Positions 40,851 through 50,812 are shown, counted from the stretch's first letter. The stretch is 64,000 nt of DNA from Perkinsela sp. pyNocScin1 (GCA_964019655.1 CAXHTR010000006.1:1151383-1215382), one strand, 5' to 3'. Notes: generated by a model from the letters alone, not told the origin. Program-made: numbers and translations.

Positions 40851-41627
40851 ATGGCTACAGCGCATGAGAAGAAAGAATTTTACATAGCGCAGTATCAGAA
40901 GAAAGGTAAAGATAGTTTCCTCGCGGGTGATTACGAGCAAGCAGTTCGATTTTATACTAAAGGTTTTAACCTGGATTCATCCGATCATATGTGGCTGAGC
41001 AATCGCTCTGCCGCTCACCTGAAGCTAGGGAATTTTTACGAAGCTGAAGATGACGCTATAGCCTGTATAAAACTGAACCCGAAATATTCGAAAGGGTATG
41101 GGCGCTTAGGCCATGCTTTAATGCATCAAAATAAATTTGAGGAAGCCAAAAGGCAATTTCAGAAGGGAATTAGCATGGAAATATTAAAAAATGAAACTTT
41201 TTGTGCTAATGGGCTGGAGGCATTGGAAGAGCTTATAAAATCGAAGAAGGAAAAATTAGATCGGAATGCAGAGCAAGATAAACAGGAATCATTTACAGCA
41301 CAAGTAGCGCCAGAAGCTGCTCCACTGGCGTTAGCTTCTGAAGAAGGCGAAATATGCAGTTTGTGCGGACTTTGTGGTCATACTGCTCTAAATTGTACCA
41401 GTAAAAAATTAAGCACAGCGGGTTCGGTCGCTTACGAGTATTGCAACCATTGCAATAAACTCGGGCATAATTCACAATACTGCCCGATGAGAGGAAGGCA
41501 GGATAATTTATTAAAACGCTCTCGGGACCGATTTCACCGAAAAACTACGGTGATGCAATGTAATTATTGTAATTCGCTAGAGCATGCTTCGAACGCCTGT
41601 CCGAACAAGCACCTATTTCGAAGATAG
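40851..41627 (+). CDS. TPR protein with three zinc knuckles
   Basis: 258 residues. Three TPRs fill about 10-115 (YQKKGKDSFLAGDYEQAVRF, DHMWLSNRSAAHLKLG, SKGYGRLGHALMHQNKFEE), of the chaperone-binding type. After a Lys/Glu linker come three CX2CX4HX4C knuckles: CSLCGLCGHTALNC (about 167), CNHCNKLGHNSQYC (about 197) and CNYCNSLEHASNAC (about 237). Zinc knuckles bind RNA, so the protein may couple chaperones to an RNA complex. I know no common family with exactly this combination. It opens the second + strand cluster, divergent from an ankyrin-TPR gene. Codon use is A/T-rich. Confidence 0.8.
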   Translation: MATAHEKKEFYIAQYQKKGKDSFLAGDYEQAVRFYTKGFNLDSSDHMWLSNRSAAHLKLGNFYEAEDDAIACIKLNPKYSKGYGRLGHALMHQNKFEEAKRQFQKGISMEILKNETFCANGLEALEELIKSKKEKLDRNAEQDKQESFTAQVAPEAAPLALASEEGEICSLCGLCGHTALNCTSKKLSTAGSVAYEYCNHCNKLGHNSQYCPMRGRQDNLLKRSRDRFHRKTTVMQCNYCNSLEHASNACPNKHLFRR

Positions 41628-41794
41628 TCCAAGTTAGTTTCTCTAGTAAAACAGCGTGCGTTAGCACTGTGAACATAACCACTGAGCACGGTATGCAGCA
41701 CATTTGGGAATCTCACCTTTTCCTCAGGTAACTGATGTATATAAATTCTAGATTGGATTTCATCTTACTTTCAGTTAACTGACTTTTATCTTCC

Positions 41795-44302
41795 ATGAGC
41801 GAACGGGATTGCTCAGAAAGATCGCAGAGCACTTCTCTTATTATTTGCCCATCAACTCGAAGACATGATTTGCATGCAATATTCAAAGGTCTGGAATCGT
41901 CCGATCCTGAAATCAAGATTCAGGCAATGAAGGGCATACTTGCACTGAGCAGTGAAGGGTACCGCGTTGAGAGCTTTCTGATGCCTTTAGTTAAATTTTG
42001 TCTGAAAGAAAAAAACAAACAAGTCAAGCGCATGACACTTCTGTGCCTCGAACACATCAGCCTCCTCGACAAAAACAACGCTACGTTACCGGAGAGTCTC
42101 CTGATAGTTTCATCCCTAAGGAATGACCTTCAGCACCCAAACGAATACATGCGGTGTCTCACACTTCGCTTCGTCTCAAAAGTCACCATCATTGATATCA
42201 TTGACCCCCTGTTCAGTGCGATACTCGACTGCAGCTCAGACCCTGAGGCCATGGTCAGATATGAGGCTATCATTACTCTAAGGAAAGTCGGGCAGCGCTT
42301 TTCTGAATATGTACAGGAAATTTCAGCTGTTCTACTTCAGCTCCTCCCAGATTACCAAGATTACAGGACAAAGCACGCCATTCTACTTGCGCTACGCGTT
42401 TTCAACCCTGCTGCCTTATTTAGTTCCATCGCACAGGAGATACAGTTTCTCAAGCGTGATGGTGCTCGCCATGGTGATGTGGCCGAAGCCCATCATCGGA
42501 CACGCTTCATCGTCACAATTTTGAAGTTGATTCGCGAAAACAGATTTGAAGCCAAACCCGTTGACACACTCCACGCTTTCTGTCGATACTGCCTGACCTG
42601 CGATGATGACAGCATTCAGATTGAGGCTGTGCGGGTAACAATGAGCGATCCGAATTCTCCCATTCCTACAAATATGCTACTCGAAGCCCTCTTTCAAATA
42701 ATCAGTCGATCGCCTGCTGCTGATGTAAAGCATTTTGCGCTCCGCCTTGTACAGTCAATTGGAAAGTCCTACCCACTATTTGATGAGTTTACGGATGAGA
42801 TTTTCACTGTCTTCCAGCTTGCTGATGAAAATATGCGAGGCATCGTATGTGAAATAGTCCGAGATATCGACAGTGAAGCAACTGCCGGATCAATGTGCGA
42901 AATGCTACAGAGACTTGTCGAAGCTCCAGAAGATGTCCCGCAGTATGATGCTGTCCTCGAAGCACTCCATAGCTTAATTCTATCACCAGCGCGACCTCTG
43001 GGCAATGCTCTCGAGATTGCCAACATCCTTCTGTGTGCACATGATGCCACCGCACAGCGAGTCTATGAGCTTTGCCAGTCTATACTAGAAATAGACCAGG
43101 CTCAAGGCACCGTGGTGATCGCCATGGGCACCAAGAAGCTCAGTGGTTCAAAGAATCTTGCAGACGCTCTGCGTGTCGCGAGCTTTCTAGAACAATGCGC
43201 AGCTGACGCACAGAGTATTCGAGAAATTTTGGCTTGTTTCATCAGATTCATTAGTGTGCATTTGCCAGAACTGAAGAACTTAGATACCACCGGCCCAGCG
43301 GTGACGCACAACAACTCTATTGGAAACGCGTTGCTGCTCCTTGGAAAGCTTGTTGAGAATGGCTTGGCGCACGACAGCACCTTCCTCGCTGACGGAGTCA
43401 TAGCCCAACAAGTGCTTCAAGCGCTGGATTATATTGAACTTCATGTACCCCCAAGCGATGCACTTCTCGCACGCGACGTTGCCCTGTGCCGCTATCTTCT
43501 TGAAAACCCGACAAGCGGGGTATTCAATGCAACTCACCGAGAGACAGCGATGCTGCTCGAGCCCAAGGGTACATCTCTACAAGATAAGCACACGCCGCAC
43601 AAGTTCCAGCAAAGCTTGAGCAGTATAGCAGACCCCATTCATGTTTCTGTCAGCGCTTCTGTACAGCGATGCGCGCTCGTGGTAGAGGTGACCTATTCCA
43701 ACAGAACTGCCAGTGAAGCAAGCAGCGTTTTCTGCGAGTTTTCACTGTGCTGCAGAGGCAGTGGTACTCACAGGGCAGCAACAGCCGACCTGCAAGCGTA
43801 CGGAAGCGCTACCTCGGTAGTCACCATCCCCCTCACACGAGACTCTGCGCGGGTACCTGTAGCAGCGCTTGTGCGCTTCACAACGACCTCGGGCAGTCAT
43901 CCCCACTTATTCGCCCTGCAGCCTCTTAAAATCCCCTTACCACTCCTCATGTCGAGTGCGCGCATCTCCTTTGACCACTTCCGCGCGCTGTGGGCCCGCC
44001 TAGAGTGGCAGGCGTCGATTAAGCCACGCCCTGGCGCTGGCCCAGAGGCCTGCATCGATGCGATCCACTCAGTGATTGGAGCGAAAGTGCTGCGCGACAG
44101 CAGCGCCACGGGCGCCCTCCAGTCACAGGTTTTCGCTTACGGTGAGACGATCTTCCGGGACCACATTCTCCTCTACCTCACGACTGAGAAGCGCGCCATC
44201 GACGGCACGCTCTGTGGCAAGCTCACCGTGCGGAGTAGTGCGTCGGTCGCTGACGACCTCGTCAGCGCGCTGTCCCAACGACCCGTATTTCAGCGTACAT
44301 AG
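41795..44302 (+). CDS. COPB1: Coatomer subunit beta (beta-COP)
   Basis: 835 residues. Beta-COP is part of the adaptor-like half of the COPI coat for Golgi-to-ER and intra-Golgi traffic. The N-terminal solenoid shows the family's hallmark, RNDLQHPNEYMRCLTLRFVS (about 109-128), and helices such as IKIQAMKGILALSSEGY and VRYEAIITLRKV. The C-terminal beta-COP appendage-type part follows from about 610 (VSVSASVQRCALVVEVTYSN). It is about 120 residues shorter than animal or yeast beta-COP, mainly in the linker. Base use changes along the gene: the first two thirds are A/T-rich, the last third is G/C-rich. Confidence 0.88.
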   Translation: MSERDCSERSQSTSLIICPSTRRHDLHAIFKGLESSDPEIKIQAMKGILALSSEGYRVESFLMPLVKFCLKEKNKQVKRMTLLCLEHISLLDKNNATLPESLLIVSSLRNDLQHPNEYMRCLTLRFVSKVTIIDIIDPLFSAILDCSSDPEAMVRYEAIITLRKVGQRFSEYVQEISAVLLQLLPDYQDYRTKHAILLALRVFNPAALFSSIAQEIQFLKRDGARHGDVAEAHHRTRFIVTILKLIRENRFEAKPVDTLHAFCRYCLTCDDDSIQIEAVRVTMSDPNSPIPTNMLLEALFQIISRSPAADVKHFALRLVQSIGKSYPLFDEFTDEIFTVFQLADENMRGIVCEIVRDIDSEATAGSMCEMLQRLVEAPEDVPQYDAVLEALHSLILSPARPLGNALEIANILLCAHDATAQRVYELCQSILEIDQAQGTVVIAMGTKKLSGSKNLADALRVASFLEQCAADAQSIREILACFIRFISVHLPELKNLDTTGPAVTHNNSIGNALLLLGKLVENGLAHDSTFLADGVIAQQVLQALDYIELHVPPSDALLARDVALCRYLLENPTSGVFNATHRETAMLLEPKGTSLQDKHTPHKFQQSLSSIADPIHVSVSASVQRCALVVEVTYSNRTASEASSVFCEFSLCCRGSGTHRAATADLQAYGSATSVVTIPLTRDSARVPVAALVRFTTTSGSHPHLFALQPLKIPLPLLMSSARISFDHFRALWARLEWQASIKPRPGAGPEACIDAIHSVIGAKVLRDSSATGALQSQVFAYGETIFRDHILLYLTTEKRAIDGTLCGKLTVRSSASVADDLVSALSQRPVFQRT

Positions 44303-44381
44303 TTTCCCTTGATAATCTGTATGGCTATTTTCCGCTGACATTATAGTATTATCTTTTTACGCGCTTGAGCACTACTTGTGA

Positions 44382-47300
44382 ATGCTGCGCCGAATCAGCG
44401 GTCTGTCCAAGCATCAGCTGCCAGTGGCATCGCTTTTCCACTCGAACATTGCGTGCTACCATGCGTTTGACGCGACCCAGATGACCGACACTGACCTGAA
44501 CATGTACTGCATGCAGCACAATCTGCGCCCAGACACTGCCGACCGCAGCGCGCTCGTGCGCGCCGTCGAGAACCACAAGCTCGAGAATACCACGGGGCCG
44601 GAGCGGGCGATTCTCTTCGAAAAGCTCGACAAAGAGCAGCGCAGAGGGCGCGCCCCTTCTCCTTCGCTCACAGCCAAGGCGCTCAAAGACCAGGCGAACG
44701 CGACACACATCTTTGTCAAGAGCAAGCGTACAGTGCGACACAAGCCGCGCGTTGCGCCGAAACACATTGTGCGTGACCTTCCCATGGAAGTCGTCATGGT
44801 GGCGGCTGACCAGCGCGCGGTTTGCTTCGCCTTCGCAGACGGAACCACTACAGTCGTTCGGCTCTCAGGTAGACCTGACCTTAGCATCCCCAGGATGGTC
44901 ACCGAAGCACTAGACTTTCTGCGGTCTTCCATGCCGGGCAAGTCGTACGCCCTCTTTCAGGTGAGCGCCTCTCGGCTCTCGACGTGCGTTCTCACAGCCA
45001 TCCGGCAAGAGCGCGCGCCCGATATTGAGTTCTCCTTCGACGTCCCGACTTTCTTCAAGTTCTTTCTGCCGTACCACTACACCATCAAGCTCGGGGTCGC
45101 GCCCATCACAGGCGTGAATGCCGCACAGCAGCTCGGCGTATGGTCGCCACGGCCAGCGAGCAAAAATGATGTGGAAGCGCGTGAGGCTGAGCTCATCTGC
45201 CAGGCAAAAGACTTCCACACCGTCCTGCGGCTCTTCCGCGACTACCTGAACCCGTTCCCACAGGGCCCAACCGGCGGGATGCTGGGTCTGCTCACTGGCA
45301 TATGGACCATTGTGCTCTACCAGCTCGCCGAGACGCCGGCGTACGTGACCAAGGGCCTGAGCGAGTGCTCGGGAACGCTGTACTTCGTCAACGAGAGCCG
45401 CAGCGTGCCGTTCACGGGATCGGTCAAGTACCAGATTGCCGAGTCCATGGCCGCGCACCTCAAAGAGGTATGCCGCCCGTCCATGCACTATCTCATACTG
45501 TACCCAGAGGAGACGGAAGGGCTCAAGATGCGGAAGCTCTGCACGAAAAACAAGCTGCGCTGCGACTTCGTCGACCTCAGGAAAATCGTGCCCCAGCCGA
45601 TGCAGCAGACCCTCGACAAGGCAGAGAAGCGCGCGGACATCTGGCGCCCAGAGAATCTCTGGAAAACCTGGCAGCGGGAGCTCATCGCCGAGGGCCTGCA
45701 GGGCGACGCCCCGACCATGATCAAGCGGATGCTGACGAGCGGCCTCCTGTTCAAACGTACCGTGACCGACCAGGTTGGCGACCATCCTGAGGCGCCCAAC
45801 CAAGCAGCTACGCCCGATGTCCCCGCTTTTATCCAAACACAGCACGCGGATGAATTTGTCAGCCCCGCATGGCTGCGCTTCCGCACCGACCCCGAGCGGC
45901 TGCGCCGCGAGCAAGCGTGCGCGGACACTTTTGCGGACTATTTCCTCTTTCATGTCGATGAGCGCGAAGGCCAGCTGCGCTTCGCGACGCGCCGCAACGA
46001 CGGCCCAGAGACTATTACGACGAAAGTCGAGGACATCAACCTCGACGCCCTCGCCGAGTGTCAGTGCGCTGTGTTCTTCGACGCGCGCAGCTCGCTGCGC
46101 CACCTGTGGGGGCGCCCAGAGCTTCATAAGTTCATCTCGCGCGGCGGCCGGGTCTGGTGCATCACCTTCGCCTCGTACCTCATCAACGGCAAGCAGCCGG
46201 TCACGAGCGACCAGGACCTCACGACCGCGCAGCGGCTCCTCGCGCACAAGTGGCTCGACACAACTCGAAAACTGCAGCTGCTCGAAGCGTACTTTAGCAA
46301 ACAGAAGGAGCTCGCCGTGCGCAACCGGCAGATGGTGTACGTGGCGTCCATGCTCGACTCCACTGTGACGGTCAATGAGTTGTCGCACACGAAAATCCAC
46401 GTCGAGGTCGACCGCGTCCCGCGCGCCCGGGCGCACCTCGAGAAGCGCGTCGAGGCGCTCAAGGCAGAGCTCGTGCACTTTATACCGGAGGCAGCGCGCG
46501 AGCAATTCGACTGGAACAACCGCGAGCACCTCAAGTGCCTCTTCCAGGGAGGCACGATCGTGCCGGGGGCCAACGCTGTCCGCGAGTTCGTGGCAGAGGT
46601 CGGCCCGCCGGTCGATCCGCTGCTCGCGCTCTGCCTCGCCCAGCGGGCGGGGACGCTAAGTGAAAAAATTCTCAACAAGTACACAAACCTGCAGGCGCTC
46701 GTGCCAAACACGCCTGTGACAGACCCTAGTTTTTTCGACGCGCTGGTCACGCACATTCAATTGCGCCGTGCCGCGAATCGCCCGCTGAGCATCCTCGTCG
46801 CTGACATCCACACCTCCGGCTTCAACGTCGCAGCGGACCACGTCACGGAGATCGTCGTGTACAACCCGGTGACGGGCAAGCGCGTCCTCAACTTCCCAGC
46901 GACCACCGACCACCTCATCCTCTCGGCGAACAGCGGCATGTTCACGGAGGCGTTCATGCGCAAGCACTTCCAGAACACGCGCGTCGCGACCCCGACTGTG
47001 TTCTACGCGGACATCTCGACGATCATCGCACACGCGCGCAAGTCGACGATTGGGCGCCAGGTGTGTCTCGCGGGCCGCGCACGCTACACCGACCGCACCG
47101 TCCTCGGCCGGCTGATGGACAGCGCCGCCGGCCTCTGGCGCGACCTTATTAGCGTCCATCCCGGCGACGTAGGTGCGCTCATCGGCGGCCTCGTCGGCTC
47201 CGAAACGGACCCTTTTATGACGCAGGCGGGCCCAGTGGCTGCGCTCGAGCTGCCCGGGATGATATCTTATGAAAAAAAGCTCGCGAACAGCCGCATGGCA

Positions 47301-48470
47301 GACAAGTCCGAGGTCCTCTCCGAGCTACTCCACCACGAGGGCACGCCCGAGGCGCAGCAGCTCTGCGAGCTTTTGAGCCTCCAGCGCATGCTCGACAATC
47401 CGTACCTGCAGGCCGGGCAGATCACGCGCTTCGTCGACGGCGAGCGCATGCACGCGGACCTGCACTACCTCGAGACGCGCACCGGTCGCTTCACGGCGAC
47501 GAAGCCAAACGTCCTCGCGATCCCGAAGGACCCAGCGCTCCGCACGTGCTTCACCTCGCGCTTCGGCGCCAAGGGGTTCATCCTGGAAATAGACTACTCG
47601 ATGCTCGAGATCTGCACGATGGCCGTGCTCTGCGGCGACCGCAACATGCTCAGTGACATCAACGCGAACATCGACTTCCACACACGCAACGTCGTCGTGC
47701 TTAACCCGGCGTTCACCTACGAGGAGCTCGTGCGCAAGATCAAGGTCGAGAACGACGAGGGGCTCAAGAAGCTCCGCGAGCGCGCGAAGATTTTCTCGTT
47801 CCAGCGCCTCTACGGCGCCTCGCAGTCCGGCATCGTCCGGAGCACCGGCCTCAGCGAGCGCGAGGTCCAGGCGCTCCTCCGCGAGGAGCGCCAGCGCTAC
47901 CCCGGCATGCGGCAGTTCACCAAGGACTTCCGCGCCACAGTCTGCCGCCTCCGCGCGGACATCCAGGTCCCGCGCGACCTCACCAAGTCCGTCGCGCTCT
48001 ACGTCGGGGAGGGCGTTATTCCCACCGGCTCGACATTCCGCTTCGAGCAGGCGCCCGTCGGCGGCCACCCGCAGTTCTCGAGCACGACGCTCAAGAACTA
48101 CCCCGTTCAGGGGCTCGCGGCCGAGATCGCGCACGTCATGGCATCCAAAATCGTCCGTACCTTAAAGCAGCGCGAGTACTTCGGCGGCCGCGCGTACCTC
48201 GTCAACGTCATCCACGACAGCTTTGTGTTCGACGTCCACGAGGACGCCGCCGGCGAGTGCTTCCCGCTCATGCAGGACATCTTGCAGGGCGTGAACGAAA
48301 CGTTCGCCGAGATGTACCCCGACATGCACTGGGGCAAGATAAAGTTCCGCGTCAAGTCGGCCATCGGACGGTGGTGGGGCGACATGCGCCCCGTCAAGAA
48401 CGCAGAGGACATCGAAATCGCGAAGGCCATGCGCGTTTCAGATAGAGACATCCCAGTCATGGGCGAGTGA
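44382..48470 (+). CDS. POLIB: Mitochondrial family A DNA polymerase (kinetoplast POLIB-like)
   Basis: 1362 residues. The N-terminus (MLRRISGLSKHQLPVASLFH) suits mitochondrial import; a SAP-like helix pair may lie at about 35-65. Near 803, ILVADIHTSGFNVAADHVTE resembles the ExoI motif of a DEDD 3'-5' exonuclease, with Glu of DxE replaced by His. The polymerase core is clear: TRTGRFTATKPNVLAIPK (about 1030), motif A LEIDYSMLEICTM (about 1068), motif B RAKIFSFQRLYGAS (about 1130), FSSTTLKNYPVQG and motif C VIHDSFVFDVH (about 1275). Motif C is HDS where most family A enzymes have HDE. Length and the exonuclease-like block just ahead of the palm recall trypanosome POLIB, which replicates kinetoplast DNA. 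Assignment within the POLIB/C/D group is tentative. Confidence 0.85.
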   Translation: MLRRISGLSKHQLPVASLFHSNIACYHAFDATQMTDTDLNMYCMQHNLRPDTADRSALVRAVENHKLENTTGPERAILFEKLDKEQRRGRAPSPSLTAKALKDQANATHIFVKSKRTVRHKPRVAPKHIVRDLPMEVVMVAADQRAVCFAFADGTTTVVRLSGRPDLSIPRMVTEALDFLRSSMPGKSYALFQVSASRLSTCVLTAIRQERAPDIEFSFDVPTFFKFFLPYHYTIKLGVAPITGVNAAQQLGVWSPRPASKNDVEAREAELICQAKDFHTVLRLFRDYLNPFPQGPTGGMLGLLTGIWTIVLYQLAETPAYVTKGLSECSGTLYFVNESRSVPFTGSVKYQIAESMAAHLKEVCRPSMHYLILYPEETEGLKMRKLCTKNKLRCDFVDLRKIVPQPMQQTLDKAEKRADIWRPENLWKTWQRELIAEGLQGDAPTMIKRMLTSGLLFKRTVTDQVGDHPEAPNQAATPDVPAFIQTQHADEFVSPAWLRFRTDPERLRREQACADTFADYFLFHVDEREGQLRFATRRNDGPETITTKVEDINLDALAECQCAVFFDARSSLRHLWGRPELHKFISRGGRVWCITFASYLINGKQPVTSDQDLTTAQRLLAHKWLDTTRKLQLLEAYFSKQKELAVRNRQMVYVASMLDSTVTVNELSHTKIHVEVDRVPRARAHLEKRVEALKAELVHFIPEAAREQFDWNNREHLKCLFQGGTIVPGANAVREFVAEVGPPVDPLLALCLAQRAGTLSEKILNKYTNLQALVPNTPVTDPSFFDALVTHIQLRRAANRPLSILVADIHTSGFNVAADHVTEIVVYNPVTGKRVLNFPATTDHLILSANSGMFTEAFMRKHFQNTRVATPTVFYADISTIIAHARKSTIGRQVCLAGRARYTDRTVLGRLMDSAAGLWRDLISVHPGDVGALIGGLVGSETDPFMTQAGPVAALELPGMISYEKKLANSRMADKSEVLSELLHHEGTPEAQQLCELLSLQRMLDNPYLQAGQITRFVDGERMHADLHYLETRTGRFTATKPNVLAIPKDPALRTCFTSRFGAKGFILEIDYSMLEICTMAVLCGDRNMLSDINANIDFHTRNVVVLNPAFTYEELVRKIKVENDEGLKKLRERAKIFSFQRLYGASQSGIVRSTGLSEREVQALLREERQRYPGMRQFTKDFRATVCRLRADIQVPRDLTKSVALYVGEGVIPTGSTFRFEQAPVGGHPQFSSTTLKNYPVQGLAAEIAHVMASKIVRTLKQREYFGGRAYLVNVIHDSFVFDVHEDAAGECFPLMQDILQGVNETFAEMYPDMHWGKIKFRVKSAIGRWWGDMRPVKNAEDIEIAKAMRVSDRDIPVMGE

Positions 48471-48541
48471 CCCGTTTTGGTTTTCTCAAATATTTTCGCG
48501 CAAAAGTATTACTTCTTGAAAATTCTGACTTTGTTTCCTAC

Positions 48542-49291
48542 ATGTCTTGGCAGGGCGGCAGTAGCATTTTCCACTCGCGCACGAAGGGCCGGCTGCACTC
48601 GGGCGCGCACCGCAAGCGCATGCCGTGGACCGCCGTCGAAGAGAAATTCCCGTCGGCCGTCCTGAACCACCGCGACCGCACGCTCCTGCAGGGACACTCG
48701 CTGCCGGCGGGCATCGAGCGCAGCGTCCAGCAGGACCCGCTCGACGTCCTCAAATACATTGCCGCACGGCACGACTACGACCGCAGCACTGGGCAGACGC
48801 TCATACAGCTCGCGCTGCAGACGAAGCACAAGGGCCGCGGGCAGCGCTTCTACCGCCGCGAGTGGCAAGCGGGCACGTACGACAAGTACGTCACGCTCTG
48901 CCACGTCGAGTCGCAGCAGCGCGACGCCAAGCTCGGCGACGCCTACGGATACATCACCTTCCATGGCGAATCATCGGTGCGCCCGATGCGCATATGGGGC
49001 GCCGACGTGCCCGGCTGGTCCTGCGACTACAACGAGGCGCGCGCTGTCTCGGACGAGGAAGTCGTGCCGGCCCCGCCGAGCATCGGCACAGACGTCCCGG
49101 TCGACCCCGCGCGGTACCGTCTGAAGGCGTACCCGAACTACGAGCCGCCGAACCCGAGCGAGTTCGTCCAGCGGCTCCTCGAGGAGCGTGGCGTGCTGCC
49201 GAGCATCCCGCAGAAGGGTGCCCAGGCCACGCAGACACGGCAGGAGCCCACTGAGGGAGACACGTCTGTCGAGTACAGCCCGTCGAACTAA
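48542..49291 (+). CDS. MRPS34: Probable mitoribosomal small-subunit protein (mS34-like)
   Basis: 249 residues from the ATG at 48542 (MSWQGG). The central segment (RRFYRREW-type, then KYVTLCHVESQQRDAK and DAYGYITFHGES) parallels the mS34 pattern of Arg-Trp, a strand, and a Gly-x-x-x-Gly-x-(I/L)TF-x-Gly stretch. It is basic, Arg- and Gln-rich, with a Pro-rich C-terminus (YPNYEPPNPSEFVQRLL) common in mitoribosomal proteins. mS34 is present in kinetoplastid mitoribosomes. The similarity is weak. It lies between a mitochondrial polymerase and another mitochondrial-type gene. Confidence 0.45.
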   Translation: MSWQGGSSIFHSRTKGRLHSGAHRKRMPWTAVEEKFPSAVLNHRDRTLLQGHSLPAGIERSVQQDPLDVLKYIAARHDYDRSTGQTLIQLALQTKHKGRGQRFYRREWQAGTYDKYVTLCHVESQQRDAKLGDAYGYITFHGESSVRPMRIWGADVPGWSCDYNEARAVSDEEVVPAPPSIGTDVPVDPARYRLKAYPNYEPPNPSEFVQRLLEERGVLPSIPQKGAQATQTRQEPTEGDTSVEYSPSN

Positions 49292-49418
49292 TCGAAGCGG
49301 AGTTCAGTCCCAGGCAATGGACGCCGGTGTAAATGCAGCTGCGCCGCGTATGACGCTCAGCTTTGCTATGATGGCATTGGCCCATCACATTTTCTTTTTT
49401 GAAATTTGCCACTCAAAA

Positions 49419-49634
49419 ATGACAGTCGGTCTCGAAGCGCTCAGAAGGTTCACCATCCGCGATCCATCGCACAAGTTTCTTTCCATCGCGCGTGCGAACT
49501 TGGACGCTGCCATTCAGAGAAACGCCACGGGCGTGGCACTGGTCATAGTCATCGGCTCGCTCATATACGATCAAATTCGGGATCCGTCCAACGTCAAGCC
49601 GCCCAAGCTTGACGGCCGCAGTGGTGTTACGTAA
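49419..49634 (+). CDS. Small single-pass membrane protein, unknown function
   Basis: 71 residues from MTVGLEALRRF. A T/C-rich stretch (ATTTTCTTTTTT) ends 19 bp before this ATG, as before other genes here; an in-frame ATG further upstream at 49317 is the alternative. A basic amphipathic N-terminus precedes one hydrophobic helix at about 44-56 (ATGVALVIVIGSLIY) and a polar Pro/Lys tail. This is the layout of small inner-membrane subunits of respiratory complexes. No family is recognised. Confidence 0.5.
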   Translation: MTVGLEALRRFTIRDPSHKFLSIARANLDAAIQRNATGVALVIVIGSLIYDQIRDPSNVKPPKLDGRSGVT

Positions 49635-49783
49635 ACTTTCGTCCACAATTGCATAATTACGGGTGATGCGATTAAAGAGTGTGCGTTTGTCTGCGCTTTT
49701 TCTGCTGGTTTTCTCATATAGTTATCGCCGCCTATCCGACCACTTCGTATCTAGCATGCAGTTCTTTACATACTGTCTATTCT

Positions 49784-50653
49784 ATGCCCTTCGGTCTCCT
49801 TCTGGCAGCCGCCGACCCCGCAATCGGCCGTGCGGGCACAGCCTTCCTCCCCGACCAAGCCCGCATGGAGCTCCTCATCGAGGGCTTCGCCGACAAGGTG
49901 AAAGCTCGCTACCAAGACGCGGACGGCGAGTTCCTCGACGTGTGCCGCTGGCCGGGTGTCAAGTGCGATGCAGGGGGCAGTGTCTCGACCATCGAGCTCC
50001 GCTCTCTCGAGGGCACAGCAGTTCTCCCACTCGAGTACATACCCTCCAGCATCACGAGTGTCGTACTCCGAGGCACGAGTAGTCGATCTGCAGGCCGCTT
50101 GTGCGGCTCTATCGACGCAGCCGCGCTCCCGTTATCTTTGCAAGTTTTTCACGTCGCAAACCACTCGCTGACCGGGACAGTCGACTTTCGGGCGTTCCCA
50201 CCGGAGCTGCAGCGCATCCTGATGGACCTCAACGAGCTCACCGGCAGTTGCGACCTGACTGCGTTGCCGCCGCACCTCTCTAACCTGACTATCGACTCCA
50301 ACCGTTTCTCAGGTGGTTTATCCTTTGCGGCGCTGCCTAGGTCGCTGCGCAGCCTATTTCTCCACAACAACCTCTTCGTCGGACGAATCGACCTCGGCGC
50401 CCTGCCCCAGCGCCTCCGCACGCTCAACCTCCCGCACAACGAGTTTGAGGGAGAATTCCGGCTCAGTCCGGCGACCGCGCCGCAAGAGACGCACGCGCGT
50501 GGGAACCATTTCAGCGGCACAGCTGTCGTCCCCGACAGCGAAGACATCCACGTCGACCTGCGCGAGAACGAGATCACAGCTGTCGTCGATGAGCACGGTA
50601 GACCCAACGAGTGGTACATGGAGCACATCGGGCTGATGCGCCGGCAGCACTAG
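49784..50653 (+). CDS. Leucine-rich repeat protein, family member 3
   Basis: 289 residues. It is the paralog of the gene at 5098: same length and same N-cap (DPAIGR, DQARMELL, DADGEFLDVCRWPGVKC). It has the same 23-residue LRRs with LPxxLxxLxLxxNxFxG, about seven of them at about 110-250, and the same C-cap (GTAVVPD, then AVVDEHGRP). The short hydrophobic N-terminus (MPFGLLLAAADP) may be a minimal signal peptide. WPGVKC resembles the LRRNT cap of plant LRR proteins. Unlike member 1 it uses G/C-rich codons, so the two have taken on local base composition since duplication. Confidence 0.82.
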   Translation: MPFGLLLAAADPAIGRAGTAFLPDQARMELLIEGFADKVKARYQDADGEFLDVCRWPGVKCDAGGSVSTIELRSLEGTAVLPLEYIPSSITSVVLRGTSSRSAGRLCGSIDAAALPLSLQVFHVANHSLTGTVDFRAFPPELQRILMDLNELTGSCDLTALPPHLSNLTIDSNRFSGGLSFAALPRSLRSLFLHNNLFVGRIDLGALPQRLRTLNLPHNEFEGEFRLSPATAPQETHARGNHFSGTAVVPDSEDIHVDLRENEITAVVDEHGRPNEWYMEHIGLMRRQH

Positions 50654-50812
50654 AAAGTTGAAGCGTTGAAACAGAGAATTTGAAAATTGGAAACAAATCC
50701 AATCACGCTGAGCCCCAGAATGACCCCCATGGACTGCAAACTATATTTTGACTATATTTGACTGTATAGTCCGCAGTGCTCCTGCTCTCGTTTTCTTCTA
50801 AAGTTTCTTAAG

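Noticed and set aside
44910-46529. 539-codon antisense frame over the POLIB-like gene
   Set aside because: Shadow frame without a family match, opposite a polymerase frame with recognisable motifs.
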